From Verrucomicrobiaceae bacterium (GTDB taxonomy: Bacteria; Pseudomonadota; Gammaproteobacteria; Pseudomonadales; CAMLJR01): DNA of 43,391 bases. The translations under genes were made by a program, and so were the position numbers. Positions 8,289-16,825 of the stretch are shown here, piece after piece (the stretch's first letter is position 1; each line of letters opens with the position of its first letter). The notes below the pieces were generated by a model, which saw nothing but the letters and a program-made list of their open reading frames with translations, was not told the DNA's origin and did no database searches. The stretch spans positions 1 to 43,391 of the forward strand of contig JAQGNY010000021.1 of the NCBI GenBank assembly GCA_028293825.1. Direction: 5' to 3'.

Positions 8289-8630
8289 TCACCTTCTGGT
8301 GCACAAATGGATCATTTATGCATTTTTAATACTGCGTTGGCGTAAGCGAAGTATTTGGTCGATGGTCATGAGTGGACGGTCGCACAGATCAAAACGTCAT
8401 CGAGAGGCATCGAGGTCGGTGACAGGCAAATTTAATGAAAATCATTTTTGGCATGGCGGCCTATCCAGATCGTTGAGCCGACAATTTTTTACGTTGTGCT
8501 CCCATAGATGAAGTAAGACAGAGTCATTTCGACACGCACGGAAGTATTTTTTAGTTTGGGCGGCGATTCTTTTACTCGTTCCGTGTGCTAAAAAAATCGA
8601 TCAACGCACGATACTTCGTTAAAATGTGTA
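8289..8630. other. Gene-free stretch with degraded coding traces
   Basis: No intact gene. Some plus-strand segments read like protein, for example a frame giving VDGHEWTVAQIKTSSRG at about 8358-8410 and MKIIFGMAAYPDR at 8435-8476, but each is closed by stops. These fit decayed genes in a remnant-rich zone. No RNA gene seen. Confidence 0.4.
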
Positions 8631-8775
8631 GGTCATTGGGGAGTAGCCGCTCTTCTACCGAAGAGGCTTACGTCAACATACTTGACCAACAGGTCGTGGC
8701 GTAAGCGGTTCCTAAGTTCTTGGCAAGACCTTTGACCACATCGCTTCCGAATTGGCCGGTGGAAGTTTTGTGGTC
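8631..8775 (+). promoter_or_regulatory. yybP-ykoY manganese riboswitch with expression platform
   Basis: The aptamer carries the conserved yybP-ykoY parts: GGGGAGTAG at its 5' side (8638-8646), CGTCAACATACT in the middle, and GGC plus GACCTTTGACC at the 3' side. Basal helix P1 would pair GGTCA (8631-8635) with TGACC (8733-8737). The 3' strand of P1 can instead form a long hairpin: GACCACA (8734-8740) with TGTGGTC (8769-8775), and CTTCC (8744-8748) with GGAAG (8761-8765). GGCCGG (8754-8759) can also pair with CCGGCC (8788-8793), right next to the AGGA ribosome site. No U-run follows, so translational control is likelier than termination. This class senses Mn2+ and usually switches on Mn exporters. 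Confidence 0.88.
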
Positions 8776-8805
8776 ATTCGTCTGTTTCCGGCCTAGGACT
8801 TTTCT

Positions 8806-9384
8806 ATGGAAGCGCTATTGGTCTCAACAGGCGTCGTCGCTCTTGCTGAAATTGGAGACAAGACGCAACTTCTTGCGTTTATCCTCGCTGCTCGCTTCAA
8901 AAAGCCGGTTCCCATAATTCTCGGCATTCTTTGCGCGACCATAGTTAATCATGGTTTAGCCGGAGCCTTAGGTGCATGGATCACCACGACGGTAAACCCT
9001 GAAATATTGCGTTGGATTTTAGGGGCATCGTTCATCGGTATGGCCATCTGGACACTGATTCCCGATAAGATCGACGATGAAGAAACACAGGTTGCCAAAA
9101 AGTTAGGCGTTTTCGGCGCAACACTGATTTCTTTCTTTCTAGCGGAAATGGGTGACAAGACCCAAATAGCCACGGTCGCTCTGGCTGCACACTACGCAAA
9201 TCCATTGTTTGTAGTGATCGGAACTACCCTAGGTATGCTGCTCGCCGATGTACCTGCTGTATTTGCTGGTGACAAACTAGCCTCGAAAATTCCGATGAAA
9301 TTGGTGCACTCGATTGCAGCGGGGATTTTTGCGCTACTCGGGGTAGCAACATTCTTTGGCGCGGGTGCAAAGCTGGGTTTTTGA
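8806..9384 (+). CDS. Gdt1/TMEM165 (UPF0016) family cation exporter, probably Mn2+
   Basis: 192 residues and six predicted membrane segments in two homologous halves. Each half carries the family signature E-x-G-D-K-T: EIGDKT (about residues 16-21) and EMGDKT (about 114-119), whose acidic residues form the ion path. A charged loop (about residues 85-100) links the halves. Bacterial relatives expel manganese from the cytoplasm, and the manganese riboswitch in the leader supports that role. AGGA lies seven bases before the ATG, and a terminator hairpin overlaps the stop codon. The gene is intact although remnants lie on both sides. Confidence 0.92.
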   Translation: MEALLVSTGVVALAEIGDKTQLLAFILAARFKKPVPIILGILCATIVNHGLAGALGAWITTTVNPEILRWILGASFIGMAIWTLIPDKIDDEETQVAKKLGVFGATLISFFLAEMGDKTQIATVALAAHYANPLFVVIGTTLGMLLADVPAVFAGDKLASKIPMKLVHSIAAGIFALLGVATFFGAGAKLGF

Positions 9385-9397
9385 CCCAGCCTTTTGG
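9372..9397 (+). terminator. Terminator of the Gdt1 gene
   Basis: GCTGGGT (9372-9378) and ACCCAGC (9384-9390) form a perfect 7-bp stem around TTTTG, followed by CTTTTGGTT. It overlaps the stop codon. The T-tract is short, so strength is uncertain. Confidence 0.6.
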
Positions 9398-9563
9398 TTC
9401 CCCAAATACCTCTCTTTGCTTTCAGACAGTGGAAACCATTTGGGTTTCAGGACCGGCTAAAGCACTACGACAAAATTGCACCCTACAACTCGATTATCTC
9501 ATTCACCAATTCACCAATGTTCACTTCGTTGTGCAACATAGCTCGTAGTCTGGAATTTCTCTG

Positions 9564-9721
9564 TTAAAAAAACCGATCCAGCGCCTCCAAGGCTTGATTT
9601 ATATTTACTGGATTAGTCCAATAATCATTAAATCCAACATTTAACGCCGCCTTAATATCCCCAGCATCGCGTCAGCAGACACCGCAACAGAGGGGTATCC
9701 CGCAAAGCAAATTAATGTCAT
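9564..9721 (-). pseudogene. Response-regulator receiver domain, C-terminal remnant
   Basis: Two minus-strand frames together give a receiver-domain end. YPSVAVSADAM comes from one frame, and GDIKAALNVGFNDYWTNPVN followed by INQALEALDRFF and a stop comes from the other. The order matches the beta-4 to alpha-5 part of hybrid-kinase receivers (VSANAM...DI..GL..GF.DYLTKP). A frameshift near 9660 joins them, and the usual Lys of the KP pair is Asn. No 5' part was found. Confidence 0.7.
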
Positions 9722-9877
9722 TTCGAGAAAGGGTGAAAGTTATTTATCCGAATAGCTGCCCTACCCACTGAAAAGTCTTAACTTTTTATTATTGTTGCTC
9801 AAGCTATTCACCTGACATTTTCATCCGCCCGAAATGCTCCCCAACAAGATTATGTAACGGCCACACGCATCATTTGC

Positions 9878-10192
9878 TCACGCGGAGAATTGGGTTTCGT
9901 CATTCGAAATTTGTATCTTATCGGCGCTTAGGAGATCGATTTTAAAACTGCCGGCGTTAGAGAGGGCCTCAATCTCGGTAGCTTCATGTACGCCTTTCAT
10001 CGGTGCACCCTGCACAGTGATCGTGAGTTTTGCCGTGTGTACATGCAGACCATCTGGCGCTCCCGCAGGGAGAGCATCGGGATCGTTAACGATGACTTGT
10101 CGCGTCTCTGAACGCTCGCCTGAAGGAGTGCTTAGGGATACATCCGCGGGGCCTTGGTAAATCATTGGCGAAATCCTCGGGCGGGGCGCCAT
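9878..10192 (-). CDS. Hypothetical protein, 104 residues
   Basis: No recognised family. The sequence has alternating polar and hydrophobic strands (LHVHTAKLTITVQG and SFKIDLLSADKIQISND), suggesting a small beta-rich domain, without signal peptide or membrane segment. It may start at an internal ATG ten codons in (MIYQGPADVS). It lies downstream of polB on the same strand with about 230 bases between, so co-transcription is uncertain. Confidence 0.4.
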   Translation of the reverse strand: MAPRPRISPMIYQGPADVSLSTPSGERSETRQVIVNDPDALPAGAPDGLHVHTAKLTITVQGAPMKGVHEATEIEALSNAGSFKIDLLSADKIQISNDETQFSA

Positions 10193-10422
10193 GGTCAGCG
10201 CGTTGATCGAAGTCTACCACCCCTTTTTTCTACGTTCATTACGTGATCTTTTGCGGTAGCGATGTTTTTGCGAAAGAGAGAGTCGGATATTTTTTTCCAA
10301 ACGTCATCATCATTGGCGTGCGAAAATTTCATCGGTGGTAACCAATAATGACCGCGCCATGAGCGCCAGCTTTTACGCGTTCCCAACGACTATTCTGTTG
10401 CGCCTAGCTGCATCCGCCAGAT

Positions 10423-12792
10423 TCAAAGCAGCGTGAGTTGGCGGCTTACTAATGCCGCAAAGTCGTCGCCGACGAACGGCAAAATGGCGTCGGCAATCGG
10501 TTGTAATTGCCGAGTAAGGTAGTGCTCGTAATCGATTGGCGCGCGCCGAATTTCTAACGGCTCGGGCCCAGCAGTGGTGATGACATAACTGATCCAGCCA
10601 CGGTTTTGATACTGTTCTGGACGTCCTAGCTGGCGATTGTGTTCGTCGGCAATACGGGCAGCGCGCACATGCGGTGGCATGTTATGCGGATAGTCATCCA
10701 GCGAGCGACGTAAACGTTTGCGATAGATTAGAAGCTCGTCCAGCTCACCTGCTAGGGTGCGGCGCACGTACTCCCGCACATAGGTCTGATGTGGCTGCTC
10801 AGTAAAGATGAGCCGGTAAAGTTCCTGCTGAAACTGTTGCGCCAGGGGCGACCAATCCGAGCGCACCGTTTCCAGTCCTTTAAAAATTAATTCGTCGCTG
10901 CCGTCGGCACGTCGAACTGAGCCGGCATAACGCTTTTTACTGCCCTCTTCGGCGCCGCGCAATGTCGGCATGAGAAAGCGCCGGTAGTGGCTTTCGTATT
11001 GCAGTTCCAGTGCATTCTGTACACCGAACTCACGCTGCACGTAGTCGCGCCAAAACGTATTAATGGTGTGAACCAACTCGCGGCCAATTACTGCGGCCGC
11101 TTCTTCGTCATGCGCTTGACCCAACCAGACAAACGTTGAGTCGGTATCGCCATAAATTACCGAGTAGCCCGCGTGTTCGATAAGCTTGCGCGTCTGCTGC
11201 ATGATTTCGTGACCGCGCAAGGTAATCGATGTAGCCAGGCGCGGATCGAAGAACCGGCAGCCGCTGGACCCGAGCACGCCGTATAGCGCATTCATGATGA
11301 TTTTTAACGCCTGCGATAGTGGTTTATTGCCATCGCGTTTGGCGACCTCCCGACCTCGCGAGATCCGTTCGACAATCACCGGCAAACAATGCCGCAGGCG
11401 TGAAAAGCGCGCACCGCGAAAGCCCGCTATGGAGTGCTCATCATCGGGTTCACGCATTCCTTCGATTAAACCCACTGGATCGATCAAGAAAGTGCGAATG
11501 ATCGATGGATAGAGGCTTTTGTAGTCCAGCACCACCACCGAATCGTACAAGCCGGGTCGTGAGTCCATAACGAAACCGCCGGGGCTCGCTTCGGGCGGCT
11601 TTTCGCCAAGATGGGGCGCGACAAAGCCGAGGCGATGCATGGCCGGCAGATAGAGGTGGGTGAAGGCCGCCACTGAACCACCGCTGCGATCAGCAGGCAG
11701 GCCGGTAACCGCCGCTCGCTCCAGCAAAAAATCGATCAGTTGCGTCTTCGCAAATAGGCGGGTGACGAGCTCGCAATCTTTGAGGTTGTAGCGCGCGAGC
11801 GCCGGCTTGTCCTCGACGAACATCCGGTTAATGGCGTCCATGCGCTGATACGGTGTATCAATCGCTTTGCCCTCGCCCAGTAATGTCTGCGCGACATGTT
11901 CCAAGCTGAACGATGCGAAGCTCCAGGTGGCCGACCGCAATGCTTCGATACCATCGATAAGCAGTCGCCCCGCTGCTGCCGCGAAGCCGTGATTGCGATT
12001 GGGGTGTACGCGCCATTCCATTTCACGGCCGCCCCGGCCGAGAAGCAACGGAACCTGTAATCGTCTTGCGTGTTCCTGTAAAACGCGCAAATCGAACTGC
12101 ACTAAATTCCAACCGATGATGGCATCGGGATCGTAGCGTGCTAACCATTCGTTTAAGCGCTCGATCAACTGCGTATGGCTGGCGCAGTACTCTAATTGGA
12201 AGTCCAGCTTGGGAGCGTCGTCAGTGGCAGTCCCCAACATATAAACCTGGCGTTCGCCGCAGCCCTCCAATGCGATCGAGTACAACTCGCCCCGCTCACT
12301 GGTTTCAATGTCCAGCGAGACTAAGCGGAGATGGGGTCGATAGTCCGGGGCAGGCTTCATCCAGCCATCAACGAGGACGTCGTCTTTGCTCGGCGTACCG
12401 CCAAATTGCACGGGAGCCGTGATGAACCGCTCCATCAAAAAGCGATCCGGAGGCCGAATATCGGCCTCATAAACATCGATACCCTGCGCGCGCAGTTGCT
12501 GGTCGAGTTTGATGAGTTGGCGGTGAAAACGGCAGTAGAGACCGACTACCGGACGGTGCTGAAAATCGCTCAGATCCAAGGTCCGCCATTTGATGGCGCG
12601 CTCATCTTTCAGCAGTGCCTCGGCCTGCGCGCGTTGGCTGCTAGGAATGAAGGCGACCGACGACTGCAATGCCAAACGGACCAAGCGCGGACCACTATCC
12701 GTTGCCAACCAAAATTCGACCTCGGTTCCTGTGGGCGTATCGCGCCAATGACGGGTTAGAACAAAGCCGCGCTGACCATCTAACTCAGAAAT
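10423..12792 (-). CDS. polB: DNA polymerase II (family B), apparently with an ATT start codon
   Basis: SOS-linked replicative-restart and bypass polymerase with 3'-5' proofreading. Numbered from ATT it has 789 residues (E. coli 783). Exonuclease motifs: DIE at about 161-163, [11 protein letters not shown], and YNLKDCELV. Polymerase motifs: [11 protein letters not shown] (about 423); [10 protein letters not shown] (about 497); C, YGDTDST (about 547). All catalytic residues are present. The first standard start codon in frame is TTG at 12708, but the 28 codons upstream still read as PolB ([20 protein letters not shown] matches the E. coli N-terminus). In that upstream stretch the only start-like codon with a ribosome site is ATT at 12792, nine bases after GGAG. 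ATT is chosen on that basis. Confidence 0.9.
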   Translation of the reverse strand: MSELDGQRGFVLTRHWRDTPTGTEVEFWLATDSGPRLVRLALQSSVAFIPSSQRAQAEALLKDERAIKWRTLDLSDFQHRPVVGLYCRFHRQLIKLDQQLRAQGIDVYEADIRPPDRFLMERFITAPVQFGGTPSKDDVLVDGWMKPAPDYRPHLRLVSLDIETSERGELYSIALEGCGERQVYMLGTATDDAPKLDFQLEYCASHTQLIERLNEWLARYDPDAIIGWNLVQFDLRVLQEHARRLQVPLLLGRGGREMEWRVHPNRNHGFAAAAGRLLIDGIEALRSATWSFASFSLEHVAQTLLGEGKAIDTPYQRMDAINRMFVEDKPALARYNLKDCELVTRLFAKTQLIDFLLERAAVTGLPADRSGGSVAAFTHLYLPAMHRLGFVAPHLGEKPPEASPGGFVMDSRPGLYDSVVVLDYKSLYPSIIRTFLIDPVGLIEGMREPDDEHSIAGFRGARFSRLRHCLPVIVERISRGREVAKRDGNKPLSQALKIIMNALYGVLGSSGCRFFDPRLATSITLRGHEIMQQTRKLIEHAGYSVIYGDTDSTFVWLGQAHDEEAAAVIGRELVHTINTFWRDYVQREFGVQNALELQYESHYRRFLMPTLRGAEEGSKKRYAGSVRRADGSDELIFKGLETVRSDWSPLAQQFQQELYRLIFTEQPHQTYVREYVRRTLAGELDELLIYRKRLRRSLDDYPHNMPPHVRAARIADEHNRQLGRPEQYQNRGWISYVITTAGPEPLEIRRAPIDYEHYLTRQLQPIADAILPFVGDDFAALVSRQLTLL

Positions 12793-12827
12793 TATTCATT
12801 ACTCCAACACGATATGGATTTTAACAA

Positions 12828-12848
12828 GCCGTTCGACCACGGAACGGC
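12828..12848 (-). terminator. Hairpin in the polB leader
   Basis: GCCGTTC (12828-12834) and GAACGGC (12842-12848) form a perfect 7-bp stem with a 7-base loop. It is followed on the minus strand by TTGTTAAAAT. It may be a weak terminator for the small ORF upstream or a leader structure of polB. Confidence 0.35.
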
Positions 12849-12894
12849 ATTCTTTAATACTCACGTTTCGCGTACGAGCAGTTCTTTTTCGCAA

Positions 12895-13038
12895 TCATAA
12901 GTTCAGCTCTCTAATGAGTAGGTCCATCGGTGCCAATGCCTGTGCGCAATAGTCTTCATCGCGGATGTGGCTACTGAAGCCTGCCTCCGCGCTTCGGAGC
13001 TTGTCGTACTCTGCGTGAGTAACGATATTTTTTCGCAT
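12895..13038 (-). CDS. Possible small protein, 47 residues
   Basis: Starts MRKNIVTHAEYDKLRSAEAG and ends MDLLIRELNL. Charged, helical, protein-like composition. GGAGA lies 11 bases upstream, slightly far; an overlapping ATG in another frame is closer but encodes a basic, unlikely peptide. It lies between the GGDEF gene and polB, all on the minus strand. It could be the tail of a longer decayed gene, since its frame stays open back to 13070. No family recognised. Confidence 0.3.
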   Translation of the reverse strand: MRKNIVTHAEYDKLRSAEAGFSSHIRDEDYCAQALAPMDLLIRELNL

Positions 13039-13141
13039 CCATTCGATAGTCTCCAATCTCAATGAATCCTAGAACCGTAAATTGTTGCCACCCATATTGA
13101 TATTTTCACGCAGCATGCGCGATGGCGATAGCGCGTTGCGC

Positions 13142-14944
13142 TCACTCGAAAAAATGGAACGTATTGCGACCGAGTTCTTTGGCCCGATACATCGCCGTGT
13201 CCGCGTGTTTGATCAGCGTATCTGCATTAACGCCATTGATGGGATAGCGGCTGATGCCGATGCTAGCACTGACGAATAGCGATCGATCGTTGATATGCCA
13301 AGCGCTGGCGAATAGCCCGAGTAACTTCTCGGCAACCGTCGTTATGTATTGCGTTTGCACATGGTCTTGGATAAGCAGAATAAATTCGTCGCCACCCAGG
13401 CGCGCCAGCGTGTCGCTCGCACGGATTTGTGCGGCCATACGCTGTGCGACTTCGCGCAGTAGATCGTCACCGAACGTGTGCCCCAACGCATCGTTCACAT
13501 TTTTGAAGCGATCGAGATCGATAAATAGAATGGCGAGTTCGCTGCTCTCACGGTGGGCGCGCTCAATGGCGTGATCAAGCCGATCGCGAAATAATAGGCG
13601 ATTGGGAAGCTTAGTCAGTGGATCGTGGTAAGCAAGAAAATCGAGCACTTCGCGCGATTGCATGAGTTTAGTAACGTCATGGGCGATACCGAGTACGCCG
13701 ACAATATTACCCTTTGCATCTCGCATCGGTGTTTGTATGGTTTCGAAAAGTCCGCGGTAATGGTTGCTAGAAAATGCCAGCCATTTTTCATCTTTTACGG
13801 GACCATCCAATGTCAGTGCCGCTAAATCATTTTTGCGAAAAAAATCGGGTAGCCCGCGATCGATAAAATCGTCATCCGTTTTCCCTATAATTTGATTTTC
13901 TTTGGCGCCGAAGAAAGATTCAAATGCGCGATTGCAGGCAAGATAAATACCGTTGATATCTTTTAGCCAAACGAGATCAGGGAGTGTGGATAATACGGTG
14001 CGCAAACGCGCACGCTCATTTTCAAGCTCCCGAGTGCGCATCGCCACTTGCCGACGCAGCAGCATTCCCCAGCCCCCAAGCAAAACACCCACTAACAGCA
14101 CCGTTGTGAATCCATACACCGAATAGCGTGCCCACGGATTTATGCGCAGCGAAGAACCCATCCATTTATCCCAAAGTTTTTGTTGCTCCTTTGGAGAAAT
14201 GGCATCAAATCCCTGCGCCAGTAATTGCAAAGTTGCCCGATCATCTTTGCGAACAGCCCGATGAAATTGACCGGTATATAATGTGAAATGCTTGCGAAAA
14301 TTTTGATCGGCACCCGCTTTGTAGAGCAGGTAGGTTGCTGGCGGCTCATCAAGGCAAAACACTTTAATTTCAGCATCGACCGCACCCTGAATCAGCGCGC
14401 TATAGCTCTTGTATGCTTTGAGAGTGTCGATGTGCGCCGCTGCAAGTTTATCGGCGCGGGCATCCCCCGCTTTGCCACCAACCAAAAATCCGCGCAACGT
14501 CGAAACATCCGCAATACCGCCGATGCTTTTATGCGCAAAAATGGATACCGGAATCTCCGCATACGGTGGTGCGAAGTCGAGCCACGTGGAGCGTTCCGGC
14601 GTTACAAAAATTGTATCGATAACATCGGCTTTGCCCTCGGCCATTGCCGCGATTGCGGCGGCCCAATCGGTTGCAACAAGATTGACGGAAACGCCGGTTT
14701 TTTCCTGCCACAGTTTCCACATGTCGATAAGATAGCCATCGAGTTGTCCATCTTGATCGCGAAATGTGTAGGGCGGATAATTGTCATCCATCACCACGGT
14801 AATACTCTTCGTGAAAGAGGCCGCAGTCGCAGTGGAAACAAGAGTTGGAATCAGGACGAGAATTGACAGCGCGATGAGTGGGATTAACTTCGCAATCGAT
14901 AACCTGATCGCTTTACCGAGGCTCGCAATTTTACTTTTGTGCAC
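13142..14944 (-). CDS. Membrane diguanylate cyclase with periplasmic SBP-like sensor, PAS and GGDEF
   Basis: 600 residues. A signal or anchor sequence (about 1-42) precedes a periplasmic SBP_bac_3-type solute-binding domain (about 45-265; VVMDDNYPPYTFRDQDGQLDG). A transmembrane helix (about 275-297) leads to a cytoplasmic PAS domain (about 315-430) and a GGDEF domain (about 440-600). The active-site GGDEF is intact at 517-521, and an RxxD inhibitory I-site (RASD, 508-511) lies five residues before it, so the enzyme should make c-di-GMP and be product-inhibited. No EAL domain follows. The sensor class binds amino acids or similar small molecules, coupling nutrient sensing to c-di-GMP. It is transcribed leftward and separated from polB by about 350 bases. 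Confidence 0.93.
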   Translation of the reverse strand: MHKSKIASLGKAIRLSIAKLIPLIALSILVLIPTLVSTATAASFTKSITVVMDDNYPPYTFRDQDGQLDGYLIDMWKLWQEKTGVSVNLVATDWAAAIAAMAEGKADVIDTIFVTPERSTWLDFAPPYAEIPVSIFAHKSIGGIADVSTLRGFLVGGKAGDARADKLAAAHIDTLKAYKSYSALIQGAVDAEIKVFCLDEPPATYLLYKAGADQNFRKHFTLYTGQFHRAVRKDDRATLQLLAQGFDAISPKEQQKLWDKWMGSSLRINPWARYSVYGFTTVLLVGVLLGGWGMLLRRQVAMRTRELENERARLRTVLSTLPDLVWLKDINGIYLACNRAFESFFGAKENQIIGKTDDDFIDRGLPDFFRKNDLAALTLDGPVKDEKWLAFSSNHYRGLFETIQTPMRDAKGNIVGVLGIAHDVTKLMQSREVLDFLAYHDPLTKLPNRLLFRDRLDHAIERAHRESSELAILFIDLDRFKNVNDALGHTFGDDLLREVAQRMAAQIRASDTLARLGGDEFILLIQDHVQTQYITTVAEKLLGLFASAWHINDRSLFVSASIGISRYPINGVNADTLIKHADTAMYRAKELGRNTFHFFE

Positions 14945-15069
14945 GGCTTAGCTCCGTCGGCTATTGATATAGCGAAGCCATGCCATGGCCCCGTCAATCG
15001 TTCATGCATAAAAGAGCTGCGATCCTTTTCAAACCCACCCGTTATAGTTTTACGCTGGTTTCAGACATT

Positions 15070-15282
15070 AGTCGAAACGAGTCTCAAAGACGCACGAGTT
15101 TTGTGTGAGCGGATTCGTAACCGGATCGCAAATACGCTGTTTACTGACGCTCCCGCTTCTGCGCGTGTCATGCAGTTTCGGTTTAGCGAGTAATAACGCC
15201 CATGTCAAAGATGTGGGCAACCGGTTGGCATTAGCCGACAAAGCGCTCTACGAAGCTTAGGATATCGGTCGCAATCGGGTTG
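15070..15282 (+). pseudogene. Degraded GGDEF-domain remnant
   Basis: The plus strand reads SLKDARVLCERIRNRIANTL, then hits two stops. About 40 bases later, in another frame, it reads NRLALADKALYEA, a TAG, then DIGRNRVVC. These are the helix before the last strands (xxAERIRxxIA) and the C-terminal ADxALYxAKDxGRNRV signature of GGDEF domains. The order is correct, but stops and a frameshift break it, and the GGDEF loop itself is missing. It lies next to, and opposite in strand to, the intact cyclase gene. Confidence 0.75.
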
Positions 15283-15528
15283 TCTGCTGTCCGCCTCCAG
15301 AAATGCCTCGCTCGATTTAATTATCGCGCCGTTGAATGCGCGCCCGCCCAAGGCATAACAATGCGGCGAGGATCATGAAGGCGTCGTGATACGACCAGCG
15401 CGAACATTTTTACCCAAGCTTTAAAAAAGCTACGTTAATTCGCCCTGGCCGCGGACGCGCGCTATAATTTTTTGTCAGCCCGCGCAGCTCGTTCGCGTAA
15501 ATCCTAAAATAATTAGGCAGGACCTGTG

Positions 15529-16155
15529 ATGCAAGATCCGTTGGCGCCCGTGGTGCATTTAATAGACGACGACAGTATTCTGCTTGAGGTACTGAGCGAG
15601 CTGGTTGCTTCCATCAATGTCAAAACAGTGCCGTATCGCTCCGCGCGCGCCTTTCTCGACAGTTATAAACCAGCCCCCTGCGAATGTGTCGTCTCCGATA
15701 TTCGCATGCCCGAAATTACCGGCTTGGAGCTGCAGCGCGTCGTTAGTAATTCCTACCGCGTACCCCCGCCGATTATTTTTGTCACCGGCTATGCCGATGT
15801 CAGTGCCGCGGTGGAAGCGATGAAAAATGGCGCTTATGATTTTGTCGAAAAACCGGTCAGTGGCGCCGTATTTTTGGAGAAAATTAACGGCGCGTTAAAA
15901 CTGAGCCGCCAACTGCACACACAGCGCGTGGATGCGTCGGTTCGCTCCGCCCGCATTGCGTTGCTGACACCGAAAGAACGTGAAGTATTGCAGCAGCTCG
16001 TAAAGCGACAAACCAATCGCGAGATGGGCGAAACGCTCGGTCTTAGCGTGCGCACGATTGAAAACCATCGTGCACATATTCTCGCGAAATTTCGCGTCAA
16101 AGATACCTACGAATTACTCGCCCTTTTTACTCAGCCGACACCGTTAGATATTTAG
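15529..16155 (+). CDS. FixJ/NarL-type response regulator (REC + LuxR HTH)
   Basis: About 208 residues. The receiver domain (about 8-125) has the acidic pair in HLIDDDS, the phospho-acceptor Asp in VVSDIRMPEITG and the conserved Lys in FVEKPVS. After a linker comes a LuxR-type helix-turn-helix (about 145-200; LTPKEREVLQQLVKRQTNRE and LSVRTIENHRAHILAKFRVK). The layout matches FixJ and similar one-receiver activators. AGGCAGG precedes the ATG at 15529; a GTG one codon earlier is less likely. No cognate kinase is adjacent; the hybrid kinase ending at 20794 is the nearest. Confidence 0.93.
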   Translation: MQDPLAPVVHLIDDDSILLEVLSELVASINVKTVPYRSARAFLDSYKPAPCECVVSDIRMPEITGLELQRVVSNSYRVPPPIIFVTGYADVSAAVEAMKNGAYDFVEKPVSGAVFLEKINGALKLSRQLHTQRVDASVRSARIALLTPKEREVLQQLVKRQTNREMGETLGLSVRTIENHRAHILAKFRVKDTYELLALFTQPTPLDI

Positions 16156-16271
16156 ACCCTCGCATTTTCTGAGTAGTGCTACGTAGATCCACGTGGATTT
16201 ACTACTCTGGCAACTCGACCTTGCGACGACCAGAATACCAGCCTCTATTTGTTGCTGTGGCTATTTGCGCC

Positions 16272-16697
16272 ATGTACCGCACTTTCAAATCTGCCGTCTT
16301 TTCGAGCTCCGTGTTGTGGGCGTCTCTCATTTTTTTAACGGCCTGTGATTTTTCCACCTCCGATAACCGCCTTAAGCAACAGGCGCGCGGACCGATACTA
16401 AAAGTCCACTCGATGCGTGAAATTCAGGATTCGTTACGCGACATTCTCAACACCACCGCGGATGTATCGCGGCGCAAACAGATTCTGCTCGGCATGGAAC
16501 GCATCATCGCAGACAGCACCGATGACCAGGCCTATTTACATCAATTACATTTGCAAACGGGTATCGACGATTACACGCCGATACTCTCGACCGTCGCTAT
16601 TGCGCAAATGATCCGACAAGACGAGCGCATTCGTTACGCCATGCTCGATAAAGAAGCGGCTGATTTTATTCGCGCAAGCACACGGCCCATCCATTAG
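16272..16697 (+). CDS. Small putative lipoprotein
   Basis: About 141 residues from the ATG at 16272, chosen because it gives a clean lipoprotein signal: MYRTFK, a hydrophobic stretch, then the lipobox LTAC, so Cys25 would be lipidated. Residue +2 is Asp, an inner-membrane retention signal in enterobacteria. The mature part is helical and charged, with no recognised domain. It lies between the response regulator and the STAS-CheA chimera in the same direction and may be an accessory envelope part of this signalling block. Confidence 0.6.
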   Translation: MYRTFKSAVFSSSVLWASLIFLTACDFSTSDNRLKQQARGPILKVHSMREIQDSLRDILNTTADVSRRKQILLGMERIIADSTDDQAYLHQLHLQTGIDDYTPILSTVAIAQMIRQDERIRYAMLDKEAADFIRASTRPIH

Positions 16698-16825
16698 ATC
16701 GGCGCCGATGCCGGCGCGCGCATCGCTACCAAGTAGCACTACTCAAGCGCATTGAGTAATCGCACTCTCGTTGAATTAGTCGTTATCGACAACACTGCGC
16801 TACGTAATTCGCAGGGAGAAACGCG

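Noticed and set aside
8512-8600. Inverted repeat ACGGAA/TTCCGT that could suggest an RNA element or tRNA
   Set aside because: Arms are short, the loop is long, there is no T-tract, and no tRNA-like features (TTC loop, CCA) were found.
10195-10386. Minus-strand ORF of up to 63 codons upstream of the hypothetical gene at 9878
   Set aside because: Starts with TTG or an ATG at 10332 without a ribosome site; composition is unusual (Trp- and Arg-rich start) and no family is recognised. Left out as unsupported.
15317-15400. Minus-strand frame reading SRWSYHDAFMILAALLCLGR, like the end of an EmrB-type MFS transporter
   Set aside because: Only about 28 codons, no start or other part of such a gene nearby; resemblance too short to annotate.
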